From contig CAZEFK010000194.1 of assembly GCA_964511405.1 (NCBI GenBank), positions 1-13,733 on the forward strand: a stretch of DNA of 13,733 nucleotides, read 5' to 3'. Shown piece after piece: positions 7,074 to 13,733 of this stretch; the stretch's first letter is position 1; each line of letters begins with the position of its first letter. The DNA is from CAZEFK01 sp964511405. GTDB taxonomy: Bacteria > Pseudomonadota > Alphaproteobacteria > Elsterales > Elsteraceae. The notes under the pieces are model-generated. The model saw only the letters and a list, made by a program, of their open reading frames with translations. It was not told where the DNA came from and did no database searches. A program made the translations under genes and the position numbers.

Positions 7074-9823
7074 TGCGCGACACCCCGGACGGCATCGGCC
7101 TGATCGTCAACGGCGCCCCGGTCACGGCGGCGGTCGCGCCGGCCGAGCGCCTGACGACCGTCCTGCGCCGCGACCTCGGCCTCACCGGCACCAAGATCGG
7201 CTGCGACGCCGGCGACTGCGGCGCCTGCACGGTGTTGCTGGAGGGCGAGCCGGTCTGCGCGTGCCTGGTCGCCGCCGGCCAGGCCGCCGGCCGCGACGTC
7301 ACGACCGTCGAAGGCCTGGCCCGCGACCCGGTCGCCCGGCAGCTGCAGCAGGCGTTCCTGCGCGCCGGCGCCGCCCAGTGCGGCATCTGCACCCCCGGCA
7401 TGCTGGTTGCCGCCACGGCGCTGCTGCGCGCCGTGCCGCACCCCTCGGACGCGGAGGTCCTGGACGCGATCGGCGGCGTGCTGTGCCGCTGTACCGGCTA
7501 CCGCAAGATCGTCGAGGCCGTGCGCACGGCGCTGGCACCGGAGCCGGCGGCGGCTCCGCCTGCCGCGGGCGCGGCCGTCGGCGCCCGCGTCGCGCGGCTG
7601 GACGGCCAGCGCAAGGTCGACGGCACCGAGCGCTTCGGTGCCGACGAGGTGCCGGCCGGCGCCCTGGAGCTGAAGGCGATCCGCTCGCCCTACGCCCGCG
7701 CCCGCTTCCGCCTCGGCGACCTCGATGCCTTTCTGGCGCGGCATCCGGGCCTGGTCCGGGTGTTCACGGCAGCCGACGTGCCGGGCGAGAATTGCTACGG
7801 CGTGATCCCGCCCTTCGCCGACCAGCCGGTGTTCGCCGCGCACGAGGCCCGCTTCCGCGGCGAGGCGGTGGCGGCGGTGGTCGGCGAGCCTGTAGCGATC
7901 GCGGCGTTCGACCCGGCGGCGTTCCCGGTCGAGTGGGAGCCGCTGCCGCCCTTGACCACGGTCGATGCCGCGCTGGCAGCGGACGCGCCGCTGGTCCACG
8001 GCCATCGCCCCGGCAACATCCTGACCACCGGCCTGGTGCGCCGCGGCGACCCCGAGGCAGCGCTGGCGTCGGCCCACGCCGTGGTCGCGGGCACCTTCCA
8101 GACCGGCTTCATCGAGCACGCCTATATCGAGCCCGAGGCCGGCTATGCCCGCCGCGTCGGCGACCGCATCGAGATCTGGGCCTGCACCCAGTCGCCCTAC
8201 ATGGACCGCGACGACGTCGCCCGCATCCTCGGCATCGCCGCCGATGCCGTGCGTATCCTGCCCAGCGCCGTCGGCGGCGGCTTCGGGTCGAAGCTCGACC
8301 TGTCGGTCCAGCCCTTCGTGGCGGTCGCGGCCTGGCATCTGGGGCGGCCGGTGCGCATGGTCTATTCGCGGCCCGAGTCGATGATGACCACCACCAAGCG
8401 ACACCCGGCCGCGATCCGTGCCCGCATCGGCGCCGACCGCGACGGCCGCCTGGCCGGCATGGTGCTGGAGGCCGACTTCAACACCGGCGCCTATGCCTCG
8501 TGGGGCCCGACGGTGGCGAACCGGGTGCCGGTCCACGCCTCCGGTCCCTACCGCATGCCCAACTACCGTGCCGCGACCCGGGCGGTGCACACGCATCTGG
8601 TGCCGGCCGGCGCCTTCCGCGGCTTCGGTGTGCCCCAGGCCGCGATCGCCCAGGAGCAGCTGTTCGACGCGCTCGCCGACAAGCTGGGCCTGGACCGGCT
8701 GGAGTTCCGCATCGCCAACGCGCTCACCGCCGGCGAGCCGACGGTCACGGGCCAGGTGTTCGCGGCGGGCGTCGGTATCCGCCAGTGCCTGGAAGCGCTG
8801 CGCCCGGCCTGGGCGCGGGCGCGCGCCGAGGCCGAGGCGGTCAACCGCGCCCAAGCCGGCCCGCTGCGGCGCGGCGCCGGGGTCGCCGGCATGTGGTATG
8901 GCTGCGGCAACACCGCCCTGCCGAACCCATCGACCATCCGGGTCGGGCTCAAGCCCGACGGGCGGCTGGCCCTGCACCAGGGCGCGGTCGACATCGGCCA
9001 GGGCTCGAACACGATCGTGCCGCAGATCCTGGCCGATGCATTGGGCGCCCCCCTGGACCGGGTCGACCTGATCGGCGCCGACACCGACCTCACGCCCGAC
9101 GCCGGCAAGACCTCGGCCTCGCGCCAGACGTTCGTGACGGGCAAGGCGGCGGAGCTGGCAGGGCGCCAACTGCGCGCGGCCATCCTCAGGCTGGCCAATG
9201 CCGGCGGCGATGCGCGCCTCGACTTCGGCGACGGCCGGATCGCGGTCGCCGATGCCGGCGGCACCCGCACCATCCAGCTGGCGGCGCTGGAGCGGGATGC
9301 GCGCGGCTATGTGCTGGCGGCCGAGGCCACCTTCGATCCGCCGACGGTGGCGCTCGACGCCGACGGCCAGGGCGAGCCCTATGCCGTGTTCGGCTACGGC
9401 GCGCACCTGGCCGAGGTCGAGGTCGATGTCGAGCTCGGCACCGTGCGGGTGCTGAAGCTCACCTGCGCCCATGACGTCGGGCGCGCCATCAACCCGACCT
9501 TGGTCGAGGGCCAGATCGAAGGCGGTGCCGCCCAGGGGCTGGGCCTGGCGCTGATGGAGGAGTTCATTCCCGGCCGCAGCGAGAACCTGCACGACTATCT
9601 GATCCCCTCGGCCGGCGACATGCCGCCGGTCGAGAGCATCCTGATCGAGGATCCGTCCCCGGTCGGGCCGTTCGGCGCCAAGGGCATCGGCGAGCAGGCG
9701 CTGATCCCGACCGCGCCCGCGATCCTGAACGCGATCCGCGACGCCACCGGCGCGACCATCACCCGGGTGCCGGCGACACCCGACCGCGTGCGGGCCGCCA
9801 TCCGCGCGGCGAGGGGGGCCTGA
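7073..9823 (+). CDS. Fused [2Fe-2S]/molybdopterin hydroxylase subunit (aldehyde oxidoreductase-like, probable heteroaromatic hydroxylase)
   Basis: The protein has 916 residues; ATG 7073 overlaps the FAD gene stop and GGGGGAGG lies just upstream. Residues 1-80 form the plant-ferredoxin-type cluster domain with Cys44, Cys49, Cys52 and Cys64 (Cys62 is an extra). Residues 95-150 form the second [2Fe-2S] domain with Cys103, Cys106, Cys138 and Cys140. From about 170 the molybdopterin part follows: GGGFGSKLD, AFRGFG at 514-519, DIGQGSNT, and GAKGIGEQAL with catalytic Glu874. Order and size resemble the single-chain Desulfovibrio aldehyde oxidoreductase (about 907 residues), except that a separate FAD subunit is encoded next door. 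In most nicotinate- and isoquinoline-type enzymes the Fe-S and Mo parts are separate chains. The likely reaction is hydroxylation of an N-heterocycle or aldehyde by water; the reductase-like gene after it favours a heterocycle. It has no signal peptide, so it is cytoplasmic. Confidence 0.93.
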   Translation: MRDTPDGIGLIVNGAPVTAAVAPAERLTTVLRRDLGLTGTKIGCDAGDCGACTVLLEGEPVCACLVAAGQAAGRDVTTVEGLARDPVARQLQQAFLRAGAAQCGICTPGMLVAATALLRAVPHPSDAEVLDAIGGVLCRCTGYRKIVEAVRTALAPEPAAAPPAAGAAVGARVARLDGQRKVDGTERFGADEVPAGALELKAIRSPYARARFRLGDLDAFLARHPGLVRVFTAADVPGENCYGVIPPFADQPVFAAHEARFRGEAVAAVVGEPVAIAAFDPAAFPVEWEPLPPLTTVDAALAADAPLVHGHRPGNILTTGLVRRGDPEAALASAHAVVAGTFQTGFIEHAYIEPEAGYARRVGDRIEIWACTQSPYMDRDDVARILGIAADAVRILPSAVGGGFGSKLDLSVQPFVAVAAWHLGRPVRMVYSRPESMMTTTKRHPAAIRARIGADRDGRLAGMVLEADFNTGAYASWGPTVANRVPVHASGPYRMPNYRAATRAVHTHLVPAGAFRGFGVPQAAIAQEQLFDALADKLGLDRLEFRIANALTAGEPTVTGQVFAAGVGIRQCLEALRPAWARARAEAEAVNRAQAGPLRRGAGVAGMWYGCGNTALPNPSTIRVGLKPDGRLALHQGAVDIGQGSNTIVPQILADALGAPLDRVDLIGADTDLTPDAGKTSASRQTFVTGKAAELAGRQLRAAILRLANAGGDARLDFGDGRIAVADAGGTRTIQLAALERDARGYVLAAEATFDPPTVALDADGQGEPYAVFGYGAHLAEVEVDVELGTVRVLKLTCAHDVGRAINPTLVEGQIEGGAAQGLGLALMEEFIPGRSENLHDYLIPSAGDMPPVESILIEDPSPVGPFGAKGIGEQALIPTAPAILNAIRDATGATITRVPATPDRVRAAIRAARGA

Positions 9824-11286
9824 TGTCCGACGACAAGATCCGCTGCGACGCCTGCCCGGTGATGTGCTACATCAAGCCGGGGGCCTTGGGCGCCTGCGAC
9901 CGCTACGCCAACGACGGCGGCCAGCTGGTCCGCGTCGATCCTCATGTCCTGCTCGACCGCCGGCTGGGGCAGGGCGAGCCGGTGGTCCAGTTCCTGGACC
10001 GCACGCGCGACTGGGACGGCGACATCGTCCAGGGCGGCGGCACCTTCGTCACCGCCATCGGCGCCGGCACCACCTATCCCGACTACAAGCCGGCGCCCTT
10101 CATCGTGTCGTCCGAGATCGACGGCGTCGACATGGTCACCGTCGTGACCGAGGGCATCTTCAGCTATTGCGGCGTCAAGGTGAAGATCGACACCGACCGC
10201 TTCCTGGGGCCCGAGCGCAGCATCGTGCGCGCGGCGGGCGAGCCGGTCGGCCATGTCACGACCAGCGAGTACGGCTCGCAGATGCTGTCGCTGGGCGGCG
10301 TCAACCATCTGACCGGCCACGGCAAGAAGCAGGGCAAGGCGACCTGCGACACGCTGCTGGCGCTGTGCAACGGCCAGGCGGTCGAGCTGGCCGTCGACGC
10401 GGGCAGCACCGTGCTGGTGCAGGCCAACCGGCCGCCGGTGGTCAACGGCGTGCCGGAAGAGCGCATGCGCGTCGGCTGCGGCTCGGCGACCATCGGCATC
10501 TTCGCCCAGCAATGGTTCGGCAAGGTCGACGAGGTGGTGGTGGTCGACGACCACATCACCGGCGTACTGTCCGAGCACCAGGCCGGCAAGGTGCTGGGCG
10601 TGCGCGACACCGGCATCCGCATGAAGGGCCGCAAGTCGACGCCCGGTCGCTATTTCGAGGTCGCCCATCCGGGTACCGGCTGGGGCGGCACCGACATCCA
10701 GGATCCCCTGTCGATCATCGAGGGCTTCAGCCCCAAGGCGGCCTGGCCGGGCTTGCGGCTGCTGATGGTCAGCACCACCGGCGAACATCATGCCTATTTC
10801 GAGCTGGACGAGGCCCTGCGCCCGGTCGAGCGCGAGCTGCCGCCGGCGCTCCGGGAGTCGGTGGCCCGGGTCAAGGAGAACTGCGAGCCGGCGCTGTCGA
10901 CCGTGCTGTTCATGGGCGGCGCCGGCGGCTCGTTGCGCGCCGGCGTCACCGAGAACCCGGTGCGGCTGACCCGCTCGGTCAAGGACGCGCTGACCCGGGT
11001 CACCTGCGGCGGCGCCCCGGCCTATGTCTGGCCGGGCGGCGGCATCACCTTCATGGTCGACGTTAGCCGCATGCCCGAGAACGCCTTCGGCTACGTGCCG
11101 ACGCCGGCGCTGGTGGCCCCGATCGAGTTCACCATGCGGCTGGCCGACTACGAGGCCCTGGGCGGCCATATGGACCACCTGCGCTCCCTGGCGTCGGTGC
11201 GCGCCGCCGAGGGCCAGCGGCAGGTGCCGCACCGCGAGGACAACCCCTGGCCCCTGGAGCCGGTCGCCGGCGCGCGGCGGGGGTGA
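9823..11286 (+). CDS. 6-hydroxynicotinate reductase-like iron-sulfur protein
   Basis: The protein has 487 residues; ATG 9823 overlaps the previous stop and follows GAGGGGGG. I recognise it as the family annotated as 6-hydroxynicotinate reductase. In E. barkeri, Hnr reduces 6-hydroxynicotinate to 1,4,5,6-tetrahydro-6-oxonicotinate and contains covalent flavin plus [2Fe-2S] and [4Fe-4S] clusters. Visible here is an N-terminal cysteine motif, Cys8, Cys11, Cys15 and Cys25 (CDACPVMC...GACDRY), fit for an iron-sulfur cluster and similar to the cluster segment at the start of AmmeMemoRadiSam-type proteins. Long conserved stretches include VVTEGIFSYCGVKVKIDTDR and VWPGGGITFMVD. VGCGSATIG at 217-225 resembles the ApbE flavinylation target, with Thr223 as a candidate, although the usual upstream Asp is missing. 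It sits between a Mo-hydroxylase and an ApbE-like protein. The family call is firm; the true ring substrate is inferred and may not be 6-hydroxynicotinate. Confidence 0.85.
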   Translation: MSDDKIRCDACPVMCYIKPGALGACDRYANDGGQLVRVDPHVLLDRRLGQGEPVVQFLDRTRDWDGDIVQGGGTFVTAIGAGTTYPDYKPAPFIVSSEIDGVDMVTVVTEGIFSYCGVKVKIDTDRFLGPERSIVRAAGEPVGHVTTSEYGSQMLSLGGVNHLTGHGKKQGKATCDTLLALCNGQAVELAVDAGSTVLVQANRPPVVNGVPEERMRVGCGSATIGIFAQQWFGKVDEVVVVDDHITGVLSEHQAGKVLGVRDTGIRMKGRKSTPGRYFEVAHPGTGWGGTDIQDPLSIIEGFSPKAAWPGLRLLMVSTTGEHHAYFELDEALRPVERELPPALRESVARVKENCEPALSTVLFMGGAGGSLRAGVTENPVRLTRSVKDALTRVTCGGAPAYVWPGGGITFMVDVSRMPENAFGYVPTPALVAPIEFTMRLADYEALGGHMDHLRSLASVRAAEGQRQVPHREDNPWPLEPVAGARRG

Positions 11287-12174
11287 TGCGTGACCCGCCC
11301 CTCATCCGCCGCCTGCCGGGCGGCCGGATCCATCTCTCGGACGGGCCGATCGATCTGATCGTGCAGGCGTTCGGCGCGCCCGCCGCGGTCGCGCGGGCCC
11401 ATGACGGCGCCGCCGCCCGCTTCGTCACGATCCTGGACGAGCTGTGCGCCGAGCTGGCGCTGCTACGTCGCCCCGCCGGCGGCGCCTGGCCCGAGGGCGC
11501 CACCGCCCGGCGCATGGCGGCGGCGGTGGCGCCCTACGCCGCCGATATGTTCATCACGCCCATGGCCGCCGTGGCCGGCGCCGTCGCCGACGAGATCCTG
11601 GCGGCCCTGGTCGCCGCCGCGCCGGTCGAGCGCGCCTATGTCAACAATGGCGGCGACATCGCGCTGCATCTGGCGCCGGGACAGGCCTTCTCGGTCGGCA
11701 TGGTCGACCGGCCGGACCGCCCGTCGCTGTTCGGCACGGCGCGCATCGCCGCCGCCGACCCGGTGCGCGGCCTGGCCACCAGCGGCCGCCACGGCCGCAG
11801 CTTCTCGCTGGGCATTGCAGACGNNNNNNNNNNCCGTGACCATCCTGGCCGAGTCTGCGGCAGCCGCCGACGCCGCCGCCACCGTGGTCGCCAACGCCGT
11901 CGACCTGCCCGGCCATCCGGCGGTGGTGCGGGTGCCGGCCATATCGCTGCAGCCCGACAGCGACCTGGGCGACCGGCTGGTGACGCGCGGCCTCGGATCG
12001 GTATCGGCGGCCGAGACCTATCAGGCGCTGGCCGCCGGCACGGCCCAGGCCCGGCGCCTGCGCGACGCCGGCACCATCGTGGCCGCCGCTTTGCATCTCA
12101 ATGGCGCAACCCGGGCCGTGGGCCCGGTCGCGCCGGAACAGCCGTCGAGGGAGGCGCTCCATGCCGCAGGTTGA
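11286..12174 (+). CDS. UPF0280 family ApbE-like protein, interrupted by an assembly gap
   Basis: ATG 11286 overlaps the reductase stop. Before the gap the protein reads MRDPPLIRRLPGGRIHLSDG to GRSFSLGIAD; after the gap it continues in another frame as VTILAESAAAADAAAT to the stop at 12172-12174. Joining the flanks without the 10 N gives GAC GCC GTG ACC, that is D-A-V-T, in one frame and a 292-residue protein. ApbE-like features are NNGGD at 120-124, ATSG at 164-167 and ADAAAT after the gap, the last corresponding to the metal/FAD-binding Asp and Thr of flavin transferases. The ApbE HxxDPxTG segment is not seen. UPF0280 has an ApbE-like fold and no settled function. Next to a homologue of a covalent flavoprotein, a role in attaching flavin is a reasonable inference. 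No signal peptide or lipobox is present, unlike periplasmic ApbE, which fits a cytoplasmic partner. Confidence 0.82.
11824..11833. other. Run of 10 N, assembly gap
   Basis: These are ten undetermined bases inside the UPF0280 gene. Upstream coding is in the frame of the ATG at 11286 and downstream coding is shifted, so the real number of missing bases must be a multiple of three if the gene is intact. Zero missing bases fits, giving GIAD-AVTILA. The 10 N are therefore probably a placeholder where two contigs abut. Confidence 0.9.
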
Positions 12175-12745
12175 GGTCCGCAAGCGGGTGATCGTGGTCG
12201 AGGAGATTTTCCACGAGGGTGGTCCGCCGGCGACGGTGCCGCCGCGGCGCGGCGCGGTCCTGGCCGTGATCCGCAACCCCTTCGCCGGCCGCTATGTCGA
12301 GGACATCGCCGGCTTCATGAAGGACCTGGAGCCGCTCGGCCTGGACATGTCCAAGGCGCTGCTGGACGCCCTGGGCGGCGACCCCAAGGCGATCGAGGGC
12401 TATGGCAAGGGCGCGATTGTCGGCACCGCCGGCGAACTGGAGCATGGCGGGCTGTGGCATGTGCCCGGCGGCTACGCCATGCGCGCAGCGCTGGGCGACG
12501 CCAAGGCGATCGTGCCGTCGACCAAGAAGGTCGGCGGCCCCGGCGCCCGTATCGACATTCCGGTCACCCACATCAACGCCTCCTACGTCCGCAGCCACTT
12601 CGACGCCGTGGAGGTGGGCGTGCCCGACGGCCCGCGCGCCGACGAGCTGGTCTATATCCTGGTCATGACCACCGGCCCGCGCGTCCACGCCCGCATCGGC
12701 GGCCTCAAGGCCAGCGAGATCAAGGGCGAGGACGGGCTGCGATGA
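12161..12745 (+). CDS. DUF1185 (PF06684, 'amino acid synthesis' family) protein, first of a tandem pair
   Basis: The protein has 194 residues; ATG 12161 lies inside the end of the UPF0280 gene (14-base overlap) and GAGGGAGG at 12147-12154 is a strong ribosome site. Conserved blocks shared with the next gene are RNPFAGRYVED, GYGKGAIVG, GELEH, STKKVGGPG, SYVRSHFDAVEV, MTTGP and RIGGL...KGEDGLR. These mark PF06684, whose solved members have a variant of the Bacillus chorismate mutase fold. The family name 'amino acid synthesis' came from structural guesswork; I know of no proven reaction. Invariant Lys, Ser, Arg, His and Asp residues in KK-GGPG and RSHFD suggest a binding or catalytic pocket. 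It has no signal peptide. In this operon a step acting on the reduced ring, or on a product, is a possible role. It may pair with its paralogue. Confidence 0.88.
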   Translation: MPQVEVRKRVIVVEEIFHEGGPPATVPPRRGAVLAVIRNPFAGRYVEDIAGFMKDLEPLGLDMSKALLDALGGDPKAIEGYGKGAIVGTAGELEHGGLWHVPGGYAMRAALGDAKAIVPSTKKVGGPGARIDIPVTHINASYVRSHFDAVEVGVPDGPRADELVYILVMTTGPRVHARIGGLKASEIKGEDGLR

Positions 12746-13326
12746 GCGCCGCCATCCGCAAGATCGTCACCCTGGTCGACGAAACCAGGACCGAGATGGG
12801 CCGGCCGGTCGACCCGCCGATCCGGCGCGCGGTCGCCGCCGCCGTGATCCACAACCCCTTTGCCGGCCGCTACCAGGAGGACCTGACCGCGCTGATCGAG
12901 ATCGGCGCCGAGCTGGCCGACGTCCTGGGCCGCCGCGCCGTGGCCGCGCTGGGCATCGACCCGACCCGCGTCGAGAGCTACGGCAAGGCCGCCGCGGTCG
13001 GCGCCGAGGGCGAGCTGGAGCACGCCGCGGCGATCCTGCACCCCAAGCTGGGCGCGCCGCTACGCACCCTGCTGGGCAAGGGGGCGGCGCTGATCCCGTC
13101 CTCGAAGAAGCGGGGCGGTCCGGGCCTGACGCTCGACGTCCCCTTGGGCCACAAGGACGCGGCCTATGTCCGCAGCCACTTCGACGGCATCGAGGTGCGG
13201 GTGGCCGATGCGCCGCGCGACGACGAAATCCTGGTCGCGATCGCGCTGACCACCGGCGGCCGGCCGCTGCCGCGGATCGGCGGCTTGACCAAGGACCAGG
13301 TCAAGGGGGAAGACGGGCTGCGGTAA
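12742..13326 (+). CDS. DUF1185 (PF06684) protein, second of a tandem pair
   Basis: The protein has 194 residues, exactly the length of the preceding paralogue, and starts at ATG 12742, which overlaps its stop (ATGA). It carries the same family blocks: HNPFAGRYQED, SYGKAAAVG, GELEH, SSKKRGGPG, AYVRSHFDGIEV, LTTGG and RIGGL...KGEDGLR. The N-terminal 30 residues and the middle (IGAELADVLGRRAVAAL against LEPLGLDMSKALLDAL) are clearly diverged, so the duplication is old rather than a recent copy. The coupled start and equal size suggest equal amounts of both proteins and perhaps a hetero-oligomer, since family members with this fold form oligomers. Function is not known. A conserved pocket and the operon context point to small-molecule chemistry, not to a structural role. 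Confidence 0.88.
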   Translation: MSAAIRKIVTLVDETRTEMGRPVDPPIRRAVAAAVIHNPFAGRYQEDLTALIEIGAELADVLGRRAVAALGIDPTRVESYGKAAAVGAEGELEHAAAILHPKLGAPLRTLLGKGAALIPSSKKRGGPGLTLDVPLGHKDAAYVRSHFDGIEVRVADAPRDDEILVAIALTTGGRPLPRIGGLTKDQVKGEDGLR

Positions 13327-13352
13327 TCGCGTTCTGGGAGAGGGGGAGCCAC

Positions 13353-13733
13353 GTGAAGGCATTGCTCAGTCTGGCCGGCGCCGCCATGGCGGCCCTGGCC
13401 TGGTCGGCCGGGGCCTCGGCCGAGGATATCCGGGTCGGCGAGATCAACAGCTATTCGGCGGTGCCGGGCTTCACCGAGGCCTACCGCAAGGGCTGGCAGA
13501 TGGCGGCCGAGGAGGTCAACAAAGCGGGCGGCATCGGCGGCAAGACGCTGGTGATCGTGTCCAAGGACGACGGCGGCAAGCCGGCCGACGCCGTGACCGC
13601 GGCCAACCAGCTGATGACCGCCGAGGGCTGCGTCGCCCTGATGGGCACGTTCCTGTCGAACATCGGCCTGGCGGTCTCGGACTACGCCAAGCAGCACAAG
13701 GCCTTTTTCCTGGCCGCCGAGCCCCTGACCGAC
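13353..13733 (+). CDS. ABC transporter periplasmic substrate-binding protein, LivJ type, N-terminal part (runs off right edge)
   Basis: GTG 13353 follows GGGGGAG by four bases. The first 127 codons are present with no stop. Residues 1-23 form a classic signal peptide (Lys2, an Ala/Leu-rich core, then ASA before Glu24), so the mature protein is periplasmic. EDIRVGEINSYSAVPGFTEAY, then WQMAAEEVNKAGGIGGKTLVIVSKDDGGKPADAVTAANQL, is the N-terminal lobe of the Peripla_BP_6 family used by branched-chain amino acid-type ABC importers. Members of this group bind amino acids, amides, urea or aromatic carboxylates, so the ligand cannot be read from this part. It follows the DUF1185 pair by 26 bases on the same strand and most likely belongs to the operon, with permease and ATPase genes expected beyond the edge. 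It probably brings in the substrate of the pathway. Confidence 0.9.
   Translation, partial: MKALLSLAGAAMAALAWSAGASAEDIRVGEINSYSAVPGFTEAYRKGWQMAAEEVNKAGGIGGKTLVIVSKDDGGKPADAVTAANQLMTAEGCVALMGTFLSNIGLAVSDYAKQHKAFFLAAEPLTD

Noticed and set aside
11286..12174. UPF0280 gene as a frameshifted pseudogene
   Set aside because: The frame change falls exactly at the 10 N gap and disappears when the flanks are joined.
12161..13326. Recent tandem duplication or repeat
   Set aside because: The two genes share protein motifs and a few similar DNA stretches near their ends, but their N-termini and middles are strongly diverged, so they are old paralogues.
1..13733. CRISPR array, tRNA or rRNA genes, insertion sequence, prophage genes
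   Set aside because: No regularly spaced repeats, tRNA-like cloverleaf segments, transposase or phage proteins were recognised on either strand.

Overview
The window is very GC-rich DNA with dense, overlapping genes, strong G/C third-position bias and long antisense ORF shadows. Together with the gene content (Mo-hydroxylases, LivJ-type transport, a CheX/response-regulator fusion), this suggests a high-GC alphaproteobacterium, perhaps Rhodospirillales. That placement is an inference from style and content. No tRNA, rRNA, CRISPR array or insertion sequence was seen. No gene-free stretch exceeds 300 bases; the longest is about 220.

Layout. (1) 1-150, minus strand: the start of a glycine-rich lipoprotein running off the left edge. 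(2) 259-1127, plus: a small conserved protein of unknown function overlapping a histidine-phosphatase-superfamily protein. (3) 1131-3452, minus: a lone form II (CoxL-like) molybdopterin subunit, meeting the phosphatase tail to tail. (4) 3672-6052, minus: a cyclic-nucleotide-binding MscS channel and, upstream of it, a CheX-REC response regulator. (5) 6053-6239: a divergent intergenic region with a TTGACA-type promoter facing right. (6) 6240-13733+, plus: a tightly coupled operon. Its genes encode a FAD subunit, a fused [2Fe-2S]2/molybdopterin hydroxylase, a 6-hydroxynicotinate-reductase-like protein, a UPF0280 ApbE-like protein, two tandem DUF1185 (PF06684) paralogues, and a LivJ-type periplasmic binding protein cut by the right edge. 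Five of the six junctions overlap; the last has a 26-base gap with a strong ribosome site.

How the genes may work together. The right-hand operon reads as a route for an N-heteroaromatic compound, probably a carboxylate. The binding protein would capture it outside. The Mo-enzyme would hydroxylate the ring next to nitrogen. The reductase homologue would remove aromaticity, as Hnr does in Eubacterium barkeri nicotinate fermentation. The remaining genes would finish or support this. Hnr of E. barkeri carries a covalent flavin, and the gene directly after the homologue here is an ApbE-like (flavin-transferase fold) protein, so a dedicated maturation role is attractive. No enamidase-type ring-opening hydrolase is in the window; the DUF1185 pair may fill that step or act elsewhere. 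The substrate is not proven by sequence.

A run of 10 N (11824-11833) interrupts the UPF0280 gene and makes it look frameshifted. Joining the flanks directly restores the frame and a plausible protein, so the gene is probably intact.
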